Positions 14,381-23,305 are shown, counted from the stretch's first letter. The stretch is DNA of 35,963 nt from Butyrivibrio sp. (GCA_015056655.1 SVFV01000035.1:1-35963); one strand, 5' to 3'. The notes: generated by a model not told the origin, from the sequence alone. Program-made: numbers and translations.

Positions 14381-15745
14381 CTAGATTTCACTCTTTTTGA
14401 TAGCTCCTACTCGTTTTCTCCACTTTAGGAACTTATCCATTATGTCTGCTATAGCTTCGGAGTCTTCCTTTGTAAGCTTGTACTCTCCCTTATCAAATCC
14501 ATTGATAGCAGAGACAAAATCGCTAAGCTCATAACGAAGACCGTCCCCCAAAAACTTGGTATATACCTTTTCATTTTGCTGGAAGTCTTCATAGCATATC
14601 TCAAATTCAGTAGTCTTCCACCATGGAGCAGGCACAAAAATATATCCCTTCGTACCGGATATGAGAAGGTGCCCATCAGACTTAACCTTAAGGCCTGTCT
14701 TGGATGTCGCCATCGCATTGTCATACCTAAAAAAGGCTTTTGCATACACATCAACGCCATTTGGAGCAGAGTAAAATTCAAATCTTATGCCTTTATAGTC
14801 AGGGCCAAGAAGCTTAACTATGGGAAGAAGTGTATAGCTTCCAAACTCTGTAAAGCTTCCGCCATACTCTGTATCTGTCATTTCTCTAAGATTATCAGGA
14901 GTAAGTCTGGTAAAGCATGACTCCACATCCCTTATTTCACCTATAACTCCTGTTTCAACAAGACTAAGAAGTCTTATAAATCCAGGTGCATATGCCGTTT
15001 TTATCGCCTCCATCAGAATCAGGTGCTTTTCTTCAGCAATCTTATATAGTTCCTCTGCCTGTGACTTCTTTAATACCATTGGTTTTTCACATAGGACATG
15101 CTTTCCATGCTCCAAAGCATTTTTAATATACTGATAATGAGTTTCGTGGGGCGTAGCTATGTTTACAGCATCGACCTTTTGGTAGAACAATTCTTCATCA
15201 TCTGTATAGAATCCCAGTTCATGCATGTCTGCAAAGGCTTTTGCACTCTCAATATGCGGATTATAAACTGCATAAGCATCCAATCCACTTACATACTTTG
15301 CTTCCGGGATAAATCTGTGAGCTATTCTACCTGAACCCATTATACCCAGGCGAACTATCTCATAATTCTTAGCTCTCTTCTGTGTGCTGGACACTCCCTT
15401 TGTTCTCTCAAGGTATACTACGTCACAATATTTCTTTAGATAATCAAACTGCCCAAGCCAGTCTGTTCCAATTGCAAATACATCTATATGGTACTTCTGA
15501 ATATCCTCTATCTTTTGACCAACGTGATCTTCAACAATTATCTCATCAGCAAATCCGGTCTTCCTTACATCATCAATCCTCTCCATAAGTGAGTTGACAA
15601 TATTTAGCTTCCCTCTTGTGGCATCATAGCTCTCCGTCGTAACTCCAACTATAAGATAGTCTCCAAGTGCCTTTGCTCTTTGGAGAATTCTATAATGTCC
15701 TTCATGAAATAAATCAAATGATCCGTAGGTAATTACTTTTTTCAA
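14381..15745 (-). CDS. Bifunctional cytidylyltransferase / Gfo-Idh-MocA oxidoreductase fusion, 454 aa
   Basis: Residues 1-128 are a TagD/PCT-type CTP transferase: GSFDLFHEGH (HxGH site, residues 14-17) and ERTKGVSST (113-121, the RxxGISTT-type motif). Residues 131-450 are a Gfo/Idh/MocA NAD(P) oxidoreductase: GIMGSGRIA, ATPHETH (197-203) and CEKP (219-222). The start is TTG at 15745 with AAGAGG 6 nt upstream; the longer frame to 15844 lacks a ribosome site and N-terminal homology. By analogy with the reductase plus cytidylyltransferase pair TarJ/TarI, the fusion could reduce a keto-sugar phosphate and activate the alcohol with CTP; the substrate is unknown. It heads the LicD operon. Confidence 0.85.
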   Translation of the reverse strand: MKKVITYGSFDLFHEGHYRILQRAKALGDYLIVGVTTESYDATRGKLNIVNSLMERIDDVRKTGFADEIIVEDHVGQKIEDIQKYHIDVFAIGTDWLGQFDYLKKYCDVVYLERTKGVSSTQKRAKNYEIVRLGIMGSGRIAHRFIPEAKYVSGLDAYAVYNPHIESAKAFADMHELGFYTDDEELFYQKVDAVNIATPHETHYQYIKNALEHGKHVLCEKPMVLKKSQAEELYKIAEEKHLILMEAIKTAYAPGFIRLLSLVETGVIGEIRDVESCFTRLTPDNLREMTDTEYGGSFTEFGSYTLLPIVKLLGPDYKGIRFEFYSAPNGVDVYAKAFFRYDNAMATSKTGLKVKSDGHLLISGTKGYIFVPAPWWKTTEFEICYEDFQQNEKVYTKFLGDGLRYELSDFVSAINGFDKGEYKLTKEDSEAIADIMDKFLKWRKRVGAIKKSEI

Positions 15746-15783
15746 ATTTATCCTCTTTCTATGCAAACTATTATTCTGAATTA

Positions 15784-15813
15784 TTGTCATAATTGTGCAA
15801 TTTATTATATCAT
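15784..15813 (+). promoter_or_regulatory. Candidate promoter for the rightward pair (15876-18445)
   Basis: TTGTCA (15784-15789) and TATCAT (15808-15813) are separated by 18 nt, upstream of the GT-B-like gene. On the other strand a TATAAT (15804-15809) overlaps it, which could serve the divergent LicD operon although no -35 is clear. The 130-nt gap between the two start codons is the likely control region for both directions. Confidence 0.4.
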
Positions 15814-15875
15814 AATAGTTGTTGATTTCCATTAGTAATGACATGTTAAGCTGAAGGCGAAAGGGATTTTATTAA

Positions 15876-16856
15876 ATGAAATATAAACCTAAATTCTTTG
15901 TCTTTTTAGGCTATGGCGGAGAAAACTCCATCATGCCTTTGTATGAATATTTTACTAGTAGGGGTGCCGAGACTCTTTTAGTCGATGACCACCGCGTTCC
16001 TTATGAACGAGAGGAGATGCTTCAGAGGTTAGCTGAGATATCAAACACTCACTCCATAACCCTGATCACATCATCTCATCTGTGGTTTGATTGCAAGACT
16101 TATGAATTCTACAATCATTTCTATGATCCAAATATCATAGCTCCTCTGGAGTTTCTTGATCAATTTCATCCAGATATGACTGTATATTATCCACATGATA
16201 TGGGTGTCTTCATGCACGAGAGTGAGATTCCATTTATAGACCAGTTCGATCTGATACTTGTTCCCTATAGGAACAATATGTATTACAAGCTCTTAAATAC
16301 ATGTAAGCAGGTCGAGGTTGTTGGATGGATAAAGAAAAGGCAAGAGACTTCTATACCAGAAGGAATTCAGGGCTGTAAACCTGTATTTTTCCCAAGCAAT
16401 GTCCCTAATCTATATAACAAGCTTGGCGTAGATGGCTTTGCTCAGTGGTTTAGAGACTATATTGGTCCTGAAATACCAATCAAGATGGCCTTTGGCGATA
16501 ATGGAATAATGCCAATCCTTTCACAGGAGGGCTACACCTTCCTTGATTCATCAGTCAGTGTTTATGACGCCATAGCTTCCCACAATATGGTAATAGGTAG
16601 TGGTAATTCTTCTATCATATTTGAAGCTGCCTATAGCGGTATTCCAACAGTTGCACTTTTAGATGGCATTATGCCTGATGAAGAGAACCTGAAGGAATTA
16701 AAGGGTATTCCTGGGGTATATCCTCTTCACCCAGAGGAACTTCAGGACTTTATCAAGTCTGTTAACGCTGGCAAGAGAACACTCCACGCTGGTCCTAACG
16801 TTCTTATTCCTTTTGAATTCGAGCGTGTATTTGATTTGTTGAATGCTGAAAACTAA
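15876..16856 (+). CDS. Glycosyltransferase-like (GT-B fold) protein, 326 aa
   Basis: The protein has two Rossmann-like halves: N-terminal VFLGYGGENSIMPLYEYF and, near residue 245, MVIGSGNSSIIFEAAYSGIP. The latter has the S/T-G-S-S-x-x-x-E-A pattern at the nucleotide-binding site of GT-B enzymes such as glycerophosphotransferases. There is no membrane segment. GGGA lies before the ATG at 15876 and an AT-rich leader separates it from the divergent LicD operon. It is followed after 83 nt by the DUF4214 gene on the same strand. The exact donor and acceptor cannot be read; a surface-glycan transferase is most likely. Confidence 0.6.
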   Translation: MKYKPKFFVFLGYGGENSIMPLYEYFTSRGAETLLVDDHRVPYEREEMLQRLAEISNTHSITLITSSHLWFDCKTYEFYNHFYDPNIIAPLEFLDQFHPDMTVYYPHDMGVFMHESEIPFIDQFDLILVPYRNNMYYKLLNTCKQVEVVGWIKKRQETSIPEGIQGCKPVFFPSNVPNLYNKLGVDGFAQWFRDYIGPEIPIKMAFGDNGIMPILSQEGYTFLDSSVSVYDAIASHNMVIGSGNSSIIFEAAYSGIPTVALLDGIMPDEENLKELKGIPGVYPLHPEELQDFIKSVNAGKRTLHAGPNVLIPFEFERVFDLLNAEN

Positions 16857-16939
16857 TACCGCACTTTGAGTTTGTTTACTGCATTCAATTCCACCTGAAA
16901 AAAACGATAATAACTAAAACTATTAGAGGAGTTATTGAT

Positions 16940-18445
16940 ATGTCTGACAATATGAAGGATATAAGTTATCTTCTTAATCCTAATAAATATGCTAATGATT
17001 CCGATTTCATTGTGGCATGCTATGAATGTTTATTCGAACGTGCTCCCGGGATTGATGAGCTATTTGATGCCATCACACTTATTTCTAATGGTCTGCCTAG
17101 AAAGATATACTTCTACAATCTGCTTATTTCTCCTGAATTTGGTAATCGCTTTCAGGTTGTGGATTACGATAATTATATCAATGAATTAAACATATATAAT
17201 ACTCCTCCGGCTCCAGTAGAGCCTGAAGAGCCAGAAATCGTTGAAGAAACAGCGGATGGAAGAATTTCATCTGTTTTATCAAGGCTTTTTAAAAGATTCA
17301 CTCCACATAATACAGAGGAATCATCATCCCCTGCTGTTGAATCAGAGGAAATCATTGATACCTCAAATTTGAATGATACTGAAGAACACGCTGAATGTCC
17401 TGATCCATGTGATACATCATATCATTTTGATTTTGCCTTTATAAAACAGGATAATGCCCCCGTTTCGTTGGTGCCTGATGAAGATTCGGAGTTTTCTGCC
17501 CTGTCTAACTGTCAGATTGACACATTAAGGCAATATTTAGAAGGTAACTATAAAAGCACTAACACATGCCATATAGGCGAGTTTGCTAAACATTTATTAC
17601 CTGCTTCAGTTAATGGCATATCCAGCCCTACTGACAATCTTCTTATTACTTCGCCTTCATATATTGGATCCTTTTTTAAAAATGGCTGTTTTTCTTCAGT
17701 TACAAAAGCTGTTGCAGATTCTTTACTGTTTACTATGCCTGTTTTACCTGATTCCGATAAGCCTGTAGCTGTTGTATGGGATAAGCACTGGAGAGCCTTT
17801 AACCCTATAGGCAGACATTTTGAAAGATACTCAACAGGCCCTGCGTCAGCTGGGATTTACTTTATAAACAATGCAGACGATACACTTAAGGTACATCTTT
17901 CTTTTGATTTAATTTGTTACAAGACATCCTCTGTCATTATTTCTTTTGGAAGTGTAAGCTACGAAGTTAATCTTAATAAGCCTTCAACAGAGGTTTCTGT
18001 TAGCTTGTATCTCTTACCCGGTCTTAACATTATGAACCTAAGCTTTATTGGAACGCCTTATGTTTCAGCGTCTACTGGCGGAGAGCCTGTTCGCTTTTCT
18101 GTTCGTAATATGACCGTTTCAATTGACGGTGACCCATTTGTTCTTGATAAGGCTGATGCTTATAAACATGACACCATGACTCTTGGCGATGGATATTATC
18201 AATATATCTATACTGACAGGCATATAAGATTTATGCTTCATGAGAATGGTTTCTTTGAAGTGAGTAGTGTCAGATTCTTTAATGATTACTCTATCGTAAC
18301 GGAAGACACTACCAGATATCTTGAATACAGATATGGTGACCTTGATACCAATTATCAGATACATAAAAAAGCCCCTGATGCAGCTATCGATGCATCAAGA
18401 GCTTCTGTAAGATTATATATTGCTAAGCGGACAGGAAAGATTTAA
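16940..18445 (+). CDS. DUF4214 protein with beta-rich C-terminal region, 501 aa
   Basis: Residues 20-70 match DUF4214: FIVACYECLFERAPGIDELF, then LISNGLPRKIYFYN and SPEF, the helical module common in glycosyltransferase clusters. Residues 90-190 are a Pro/Glu/Ser-rich acidic linker. The rest is beta-rich, with VSVSLYLLPGLNIMNLSF in the middle, and resembles a galactose-binding or jelly-roll-like glycan-binding domain (weak). AGGAG precedes the ATG by 8 nt. Its 3' end overlaps the convergent glycosyltransferase by 23 nt. The role is unknown; an acceptor-binding or assembly protein in polymer synthesis is an inference. Confidence 0.7.
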   Translation: MSDNMKDISYLLNPNKYANDSDFIVACYECLFERAPGIDELFDAITLISNGLPRKIYFYNLLISPEFGNRFQVVDYDNYINELNIYNTPPAPVEPEEPEIVEETADGRISSVLSRLFKRFTPHNTEESSSPAVESEEIIDTSNLNDTEEHAECPDPCDTSYHFDFAFIKQDNAPVSLVPDEDSEFSALSNCQIDTLRQYLEGNYKSTNTCHIGEFAKHLLPASVNGISSPTDNLLITSPSYIGSFFKNGCFSSVTKAVADSLLFTMPVLPDSDKPVAVVWDKHWRAFNPIGRHFERYSTGPASAGIYFINNADDTLKVHLSFDLICYKTSSVIISFGSVSYEVNLNKPSTEVSVSLYLLPGLNIMNLSFIGTPYVSASTGGEPVRFSVRNMTVSIDGDPFVLDKADAYKHDTMTLGDGYYQYIYTDRHIRFMLHENGFFEVSSVRFFNDYSIVTEDTTRYLEYRYGDLDTNYQIHKKAPDAAIDASRASVRLYIAKRTGKI

Positions 18446-19490
18446 CAATCTCGATAAAATCACTTTTGACTTTATCAGCAGAGAAGGTTTTTAATCTTTC
18501 CTTTTCTGCTTCCAGGAAGCTGTTTCTAAGTTCATCATCCTTCATGATTCTGTCTATGGCCTCTGCTACCAGTCTGGGATCCTTGTTGTTTAAGAGTATT
18601 CCTGCATCTCCAAGGGTCTCACCCACAGCAGTGCTATTATAAGCAATTATAGGCTTTCCAAAATACATAGCCTCCACAAGAGGAACGCAGAATCCTTCAT
18701 GCTCGCTAAGCACTACGAATACATCCGCCAGGTGATAATATGCAAGTATCTCATCGAAAGGAATATGGCCTGTCATTATCACATCATTGAGCTCCAGCTC
18801 TTTTATATATTTCTTAAGCTTTCTTGCGTATATATCTTCCTTCTGATATGATCCGGCAAGTATAAGTCTTGATTTAGGATTTATATATGTCTTATAGCAG
18901 TAGAATGCCTTTATTATATCTTCCTGCTTCTTATTTGGAGCGATTCTGCCCGTAAAGAGAATATTTGTATATCCATCTCCTGAGTATTTCTTGATTATTC
19001 CAGCATTTGGTTTCTTATCATAGTCGCCAAACTGCATAAGGATAGGCAATACCTTAATATCGCAGTTATATCCTAGCTTTATCAGGTCCTGCTTGTTAAA
19101 CTCAGAATCAGCAATACACAATGCCGGAGTTTTAGAAAGCATTTTTACTGCTTCTATTCCATCTCTGCAAAGCATCTGACTTTGTATGCTATATGGTGCG
19201 AAGAATTCCTCAGGAGTAACATTGTGATACACAATAAGAACCTTCGCCTTATATCCCATGATCCTTTTGTTAATCTCACCACCAATAGATAAGTGATAGA
19301 TTATAAAATCAGCGTCATCCTTGTATTCATCAATTCTAAAGATAAATCCCTTTGGAAGCTTATCTCCTATATTCTGTGCATATATAGCAGTATCAAAACC
19401 TGCTTCTTTAAGAGCATGGTAGAATGCTACAGTCTCGTTACTGACTGCATCACCCATGGTTATTGTAGGAAGAATCTGTACTATTCTCAT
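18423..19490 (-). CDS. Glycosyltransferase family 4 protein, 355 aa
   Basis: A retaining GT4 using a nucleotide sugar, in the cytoplasm. Motifs: an N-terminal Rossmann fold (IVQILPTITMGDAVSNETVA), ILFTGRIAPNKKQEDIIKAF at the start of the second domain and the E-x7-E site in LSEHEGFCVPLVEAMYFGKP near residue 265. GGAGAAG precedes the ATG, which overlaps the upstream GT4 by 4 nt. This is the last gene of the export operon and runs 23 bp into the convergent DUF4214 gene, with no terminator between them. Given the operon, transfer of D-rhamnose or mannose to the growing chain is probable. Confidence 0.88.
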   Translation of the reverse strand: MRIVQILPTITMGDAVSNETVAFYHALKEAGFDTAIYAQNIGDKLPKGFIFRIDEYKDDADFIIYHLSIGGEINKRIMGYKAKVLIVYHNVTPEEFFAPYSIQSQMLCRDGIEAVKMLSKTPALCIADSEFNKQDLIKLGYNCDIKVLPILMQFGDYDKKPNAGIIKKYSGDGYTNILFTGRIAPNKKQEDIIKAFYCYKTYINPKSRLILAGSYQKEDIYARKLKKYIKELELNDVIMTGHIPFDEILAYYHLADVFVVLSEHEGFCVPLVEAMYFGKPIIAYNSTAVGETLGDAGILLNNKDPRLVAEAIDRIMKDDELRNSFLEAEKERLKTFSADKVKSDFIEIVKSFLSA

Positions 19491-20680
19491 TCCACTTCTC
19501 CGTCTAAAACATCTGTATCAACATATTCAATGAGCTCTGCAAGCTTTCCGCAGATTATACTCCATCTAAATCTGGTATTAACGTACTTGCGACCCTTTTT
19601 GCCCATTTCATCTCTGAGCTCTGGATTTCTAAGGAGCTGTAACATCTTGGATTCAAAGCCGTAGTAGTTAGTGTAATAGAAACCGCCTCTACACTTCTCA
19701 CAGTGTCCCTTAAGAACCTCGCACAGACCATTTACCAGCACAGGTATACCAAGGCTAAAGGCTTCAAGCACTACAATTGATAAGCTCTCAAATTTGGATG
19801 GAAGAACCAGGAATTTTGATCCGGCTATTCCGTCGAACTTATCCTGCTCACTGACAAATCCAAGTGATACTATATCGTCCGACTTAGGTATATCTATTAT
19901 CGGCTTTCCAATAAGAACCAGCTTCAGGTCATCCTTGTGCTGTTTCTTATATTTGAGGAAGAAATCGAAAAGCTCCTGGCAGTTCTTTCCTTCATCTATT
20001 CTACCGGCATAGATTATATAGTTATCAAGACCATATTTCTTCTTAAAGTCTTCGCCACTTACTCTTTCAGGAACATCTACTCCTGCTCCGCCAAGGCGGT
20101 AAGGAATGTTGTAATTCTGATACTTTCTGCGAACCAGCTCTCTCTCTTCATCCGTCTCAAAGAGAAAAGCCTTGGGTTTTAAGAATATAGAATCAAATAT
20201 CTTCATTTTAAGGAAGGGCTCATCATGAGCAAGAGGAAGAACTATAGCTTTATCAGCCACCTCCTCAACGCCCTTTACAATCGGATAATATAGATATGTC
20301 AGGAAAATGAACGCATTATATTCATCCTTGTGCTCTCTGATATAATCAATAAGCTCTGTGACATAGGGACCTTGTTCAATGAGCCATCTATCCTCAAGAT
20401 CAGCTGGCAATATTCTATGTAAGAATACCCAGTTAATTACATTGAAAATTTGAATATTTCTTTTCTTATTAACTGAAAAACGGCGAATTTTAACGCCGTT
20501 TATAGTCTCCTCATCTGCAGTATATTCATCTTTCCAGGTCATGTAGTCGATAGCCTTGGTTGTAAGGACACTGACATCATATCTGTCAGTCATCCTCTCA
20601 GCCAATTGCTTGCAGAGAGTCTCTGCACCACCATTGACCTCGTCTCCATACCTTTGTATTACAAAACAAATCTTTTTCAT
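19487..20680 (-). CDS. Glycosyltransferase family 4 protein, 397 aa
   Basis: The GT4 layout is clear: IQRYGDEVNGGAETLCKQLA at residues 8-27 (glycine-rich donor/acceptor loop), IIYAGRIDEGKNCQELFDFF as the second-domain entry, and PSKFESLSIVVLEAFSLGIP (E-x7-E) near residue 295. No membrane segment. GAGAAG stands before the ATG, 3 nt after the stop of the small helical gene, and its own stop overlaps the next GT4. It is one of three GT4 enzymes that accompany Gmd/Rmd and the Wzm/Wzt exporter; the linkage cannot be predicted. Confidence 0.88.
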   Translation of the reverse strand: MKKICFVIQRYGDEVNGGAETLCKQLAERMTDRYDVSVLTTKAIDYMTWKDEYTADEETINGVKIRRFSVNKKRNIQIFNVINWVFLHRILPADLEDRWLIEQGPYVTELIDYIREHKDEYNAFIFLTYLYYPIVKGVEEVADKAIVLPLAHDEPFLKMKIFDSIFLKPKAFLFETDEERELVRRKYQNYNIPYRLGGAGVDVPERVSGEDFKKKYGLDNYIIYAGRIDEGKNCQELFDFFLKYKKQHKDDLKLVLIGKPIIDIPKSDDIVSLGFVSEQDKFDGIAGSKFLVLPSKFESLSIVVLEAFSLGIPVLVNGLCEVLKGHCEKCRGGFYYTNYYGFESKMLQLLRNPELRDEMGKKGRKYVNTRFRWSIICGKLAELIEYVDTDVLDGEVE

Positions 20681-20683
20681 TTC

Positions 20684-21172
20684 TTACTTCTCTTCAAGCG
20701 ATAGGAGTCTTGTTGACAGTTCCTCTTCTTCTTTTTCAATTTCATCAAGCCTTTTGTAGATGTCTGTCATATTCATCTTATCACCTTGATCATTAGATAT
20801 TTTTAAAGCATTTCCATTATTCTCAATGTATAAAAATATCTGATTAAGGCACTGAACTACAGCCGCATTAAAAGCTACCTGCTGCTCATTCATCGGTCTG
20901 ATAACTGGAAGGAAAATTTTTCGCAAAGCTCTCTTGATAAATCTCTTTATTTTTCCTCCTGGCACAGGAGTATCAAGTGAAACGCAATAAGTTCTATTTA
21001 TTTCTTCTATAAGTTGTTTCAAGCGTTCATAACTGTATGTATCATCCAGTGATATCTCTTCGCCACCTACTTCGATATCATTAAAGTCCAGAAATTCCTC
21101 TGAATATCCTCGTTCTTTTTCGCTTTCTTCGAGCTGTTTTATAAGCTCTTCCAGGTTTATTTTATTACTCAT
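20684..21172 (-). CDS. Small helical protein of polysaccharide export operons, 162 aa
   Basis: I take the ATG at 21172, 5 nt behind GGAG; an earlier ATG at 21202 lies inside wzt. The layout is an acidic helical N-terminus; a middle TYCVSLDTPVPGGKIKRF followed by KRALRKIFLPVIRPMNEQQVAFNA, a basic amphipathic patch likely to touch the membrane; and a coiled-coil C-terminus (IYKRLDEIEKEEEELSTRL). The middle resembles N-terminal modules normally attached to large methyltransferases or glycosyltransferases that pair with ABC exporters. Here it is stand-alone between Wzt and a GT4, so an adaptor or chain-length scaffold is a reasonable guess. Confidence 0.65.
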   Translation of the reverse strand: MSNKINLEELIKQLEESEKERGYSEEFLDFNDIEVGGEEISLDDTYSYERLKQLIEEINRTYCVSLDTPVPGGKIKRFIKRALRKIFLPVIRPMNEQQVAFNAAVVQCLNQIFLYIENNGNALKISNDQGDKMNMTDIYKRLDEIEKEEEELSTRLLSLEEK

Positions 21173-21183
21173 TATTACTCCAT

Positions 21184-22395
21184 TTAATTGATTAGATTCC
21201 ATGTAGTATCGTAGTGTATAACACCAGACTCGCTATTTGGATTAGCAACACTGATCTTGCAGTATTCTCTATAGTAATCAAGTGGACTTCTGCTCATATC
21301 TGTAATAGACAGTTGCAGTCTATAATTTCCAGTAAGAAGGTTAAGAGGCGCACAGTCAATTTCCAAAGTTCCAGGGCCTATAGCTTCTCCTGAAAGGTGC
21401 AGATTCTTGTTAGTTGAATCAATTCCAAAAATACATCTCTGGTCACCATCAAAAATATTATAGCCGAATATAAATTCCTTTATAGGCTTCATTACATTGT
21501 ACTTAAGCCTAATCTTGTAATTCTCAGAATAATTTAGAGAAGTTGTCACTTCACCATTGGAATTAATTATTTCACAAGACTCGATTGTAACCTCGCCACT
21601 TCCATAATGGTTAGAATCTGTGTTCTGCTGAACTGTTTTTCCTTCTGCCTTTGCTCTCTCAGCATTCATATATGCAAGATATTCATCTACAACAGGGTTA
21701 GATTCACCTTCCGCCCTGATTTCTCCACCATGAATCCAGATAGCTCTATCGCAGAAGCTTCTAACTGTTCCATGAGCATGTGTAACAATTACAATTGTAA
21801 CACCCTTATCCTTAAGGCCTCTCATGTAGTCATAGCACTTTGCCTGGAAGTTAGCATCACCAACTGCCAAAATTTCATCAACAAGAAGAATGTCTGCATC
21901 TACGTTAACTGATACAGCAAATGCAAGACGTGTGTACATACCTGATGAGTAAGATCTTACAGGCTGATCAATAAAATCTCCTAGCTCAGAGAATGCAATT
22001 ATATCATTAACTCTTTTATCTATTTCCTTTTTTGTAAGTCCATATATAGACGCATTATTATATATGTTTTCCCTACCTGTCATATCGGGATGAAATCCAG
22101 CTCCAAGTTCCAAAAGGCTGGACACTCTACCACGCATGGTAATGCTTCCCTGATCAGGATAGAGAATTTTTGTAAGAAGCTTTAGTGTTGTACTCTTACC
22201 GCAACCATTGTGTCCAATAAGAGCAATAGCTTCTCCCTTCTTTACATTAAAGCTGATGTTATTAAGAACAGTCATTTTTTCGTAGGTTCTGCGTTTTTTA
22301 AACAGAGACATTTCTTTTAATGTCTGCCCTCTATCGTGATACAGCTTAAATTCTTTTGTTACATTTTTTACTTCAATAGCGTATTCTTCGCTCAT
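21184..22395 (-). CDS. wzt: Polysaccharide ABC transporter ATPase with carbohydrate-binding tail, 403 aa
   Basis: Energises export of an undecaprenyl-linked glycan through Wzm. Motifs: Walker A GHNGCGKST (61-69), signature SYSSGMYTRLAF (149-160), Walker B ILLVDEILAVGD (169-180) and the H-loop VTHAHG. From about residue 250 there is a beta-sandwich tail (VTIESCEIINSNGEVTTSLN, and LLTGNYRLQLSI later) of the Wzt C-terminal type. In studied systems that domain reads the terminus of the finished polymer. AAGGATAAT precedes the ATG. It follows wzm by 50 nt, and the small helical gene begins 11 nt after its stop. Confidence 0.92.
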   Translation of the reverse strand: MSEEYAIEVKNVTKEFKLYHDRGQTLKEMSLFKKRRTYEKMTVLNNISFNVKKGEAIALIGHNGCGKSTTLKLLTKILYPDQGSITMRGRVSSLLELGAGFHPDMTGRENIYNNASIYGLTKKEIDKRVNDIIAFSELGDFIDQPVRSYSSGMYTRLAFAVSVNVDADILLVDEILAVGDANFQAKCYDYMRGLKDKGVTIVIVTHAHGTVRSFCDRAIWIHGGEIRAEGESNPVVDEYLAYMNAERAKAEGKTVQQNTDSNHYGSGEVTIESCEIINSNGEVTTSLNYSENYKIRLKYNVMKPIKEFIFGYNIFDGDQRCIFGIDSTNKNLHLSGEAIGPGTLEIDCAPLNLLTGNYRLQLSITDMSRSPLDYYREYCKISVANPNSESGVIHYDTTWNLIN

Positions 22396-22445
22396 ATTAT
22401 CCTTACCGTTTAATATATATTTACATTATCCATTTAAGAAACTGC

Positions 22446-23234
22446 TTACATCTGTTCTGCAAAGCCTCTCTGAAGCCTTTCAAACAAAAACCATCCGACA
22501 ACGAGTGAGCCTACACCCATAGCACATGCAATTCCAAGTGTATCAAGTTCAGGTGTCTGCTGATAGAACAGAATATCTCTATATGCAACGATTACTGATG
22601 TCATCGGGTTCATATAGAATATCTTTATAAGATTAGGCGGAAGCATGTCCACCGAATACATAATAGGAGTCAGAAACTGCCATGCCATACATAAGATTCC
22701 CATTATATATTTAACATCTCTAAGGTAAACATTCCATGCGCATAGTATGAATGTAAATCCTAAGGCCATAGCATACTCAATGAGCATTATCAACGGAAGA
22801 TACACATAAACTATCGGATTTGTAAATCTTCCATCCACCCACAATGCTGCAAAAACTACGATAAAGCAGAAAAGCATATTAACAAACTGGCTTGTTACAT
22901 AGGAAATCGGAATAACCTCTCTTGGGAAATAAATCTTTTTTACGATACCCTCTGAGTCTCGTATACATCCACTTCCCTCATTCATACATGTACTAAAGAA
23001 AATCCAGGGCACAAGTGCCACAAACAAATGAAGATAATAATCCTCGATATTACTTCTCATGATTACTGAAAACAGGAGTGTATATACAAGGAGCTGGAAC
23101 AGAGGATTCAAAAATGTCCACATAAATCCCAGAACTGATCCCTTATATCTTCCACGCAGATCTCTGTGTACAGTACTTAGAATCATCTGCCTGTAATCAT
23201 ATATTTCCTGAATTCTATCCATTGTCTTAGCCAA
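22446..23234 (-). CDS. wzm: Polysaccharide ABC transporter permease, 262 aa
   Basis: An ABC-2 type permease with about six membrane segments, for example GFMWTFLNPLFQLLVYTLLF, LFVALVPWIFFS and WQFLTPIMYSVDMLPPNLIK (the conserved P-I-x-Y-S-x-x-x-L-P loop). The start is TTG at 23234 because GAGG lies 8 nt upstream, while the ATG four codons later is too far from it. It pairs with the Wzt gene 50 nt downstream. The length matches Wzm of ABC-dependent O-antigen or teichoic-acid export. Confidence 0.92.
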   Translation of the reverse strand: MAKTMDRIQEIYDYRQMILSTVHRDLRGRYKGSVLGFMWTFLNPLFQLLVYTLLFSVIMRSNIEDYYLHLFVALVPWIFFSTCMNEGSGCIRDSEGIVKKIYFPREVIPISYVTSQFVNMLFCFIVVFAALWVDGRFTNPIVYVYLPLIMLIEYAMALGFTFILCAWNVYLRDVKYIMGILCMAWQFLTPIMYSVDMLPPNLIKIFYMNPMTSVIVAYRDILFYQQTPELDTLGIACAMGVGSLVVGWFLFERLQRGFAEQM

Positions 23235-23305
23235 AACATTACCTCTTTATCAATTACGAAATTATAGTCCACTTACTGTCTTTAGTACTTCATAGGACTG
23301 TTTCA

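Noticed and set aside
16857..16939. Possible terminator between the GT-B-like and DUF4214 genes
   Set aside because: Only an A-run (GAAAAAAACG) without a stable preceding stem; the two genes are likely co-transcribed.
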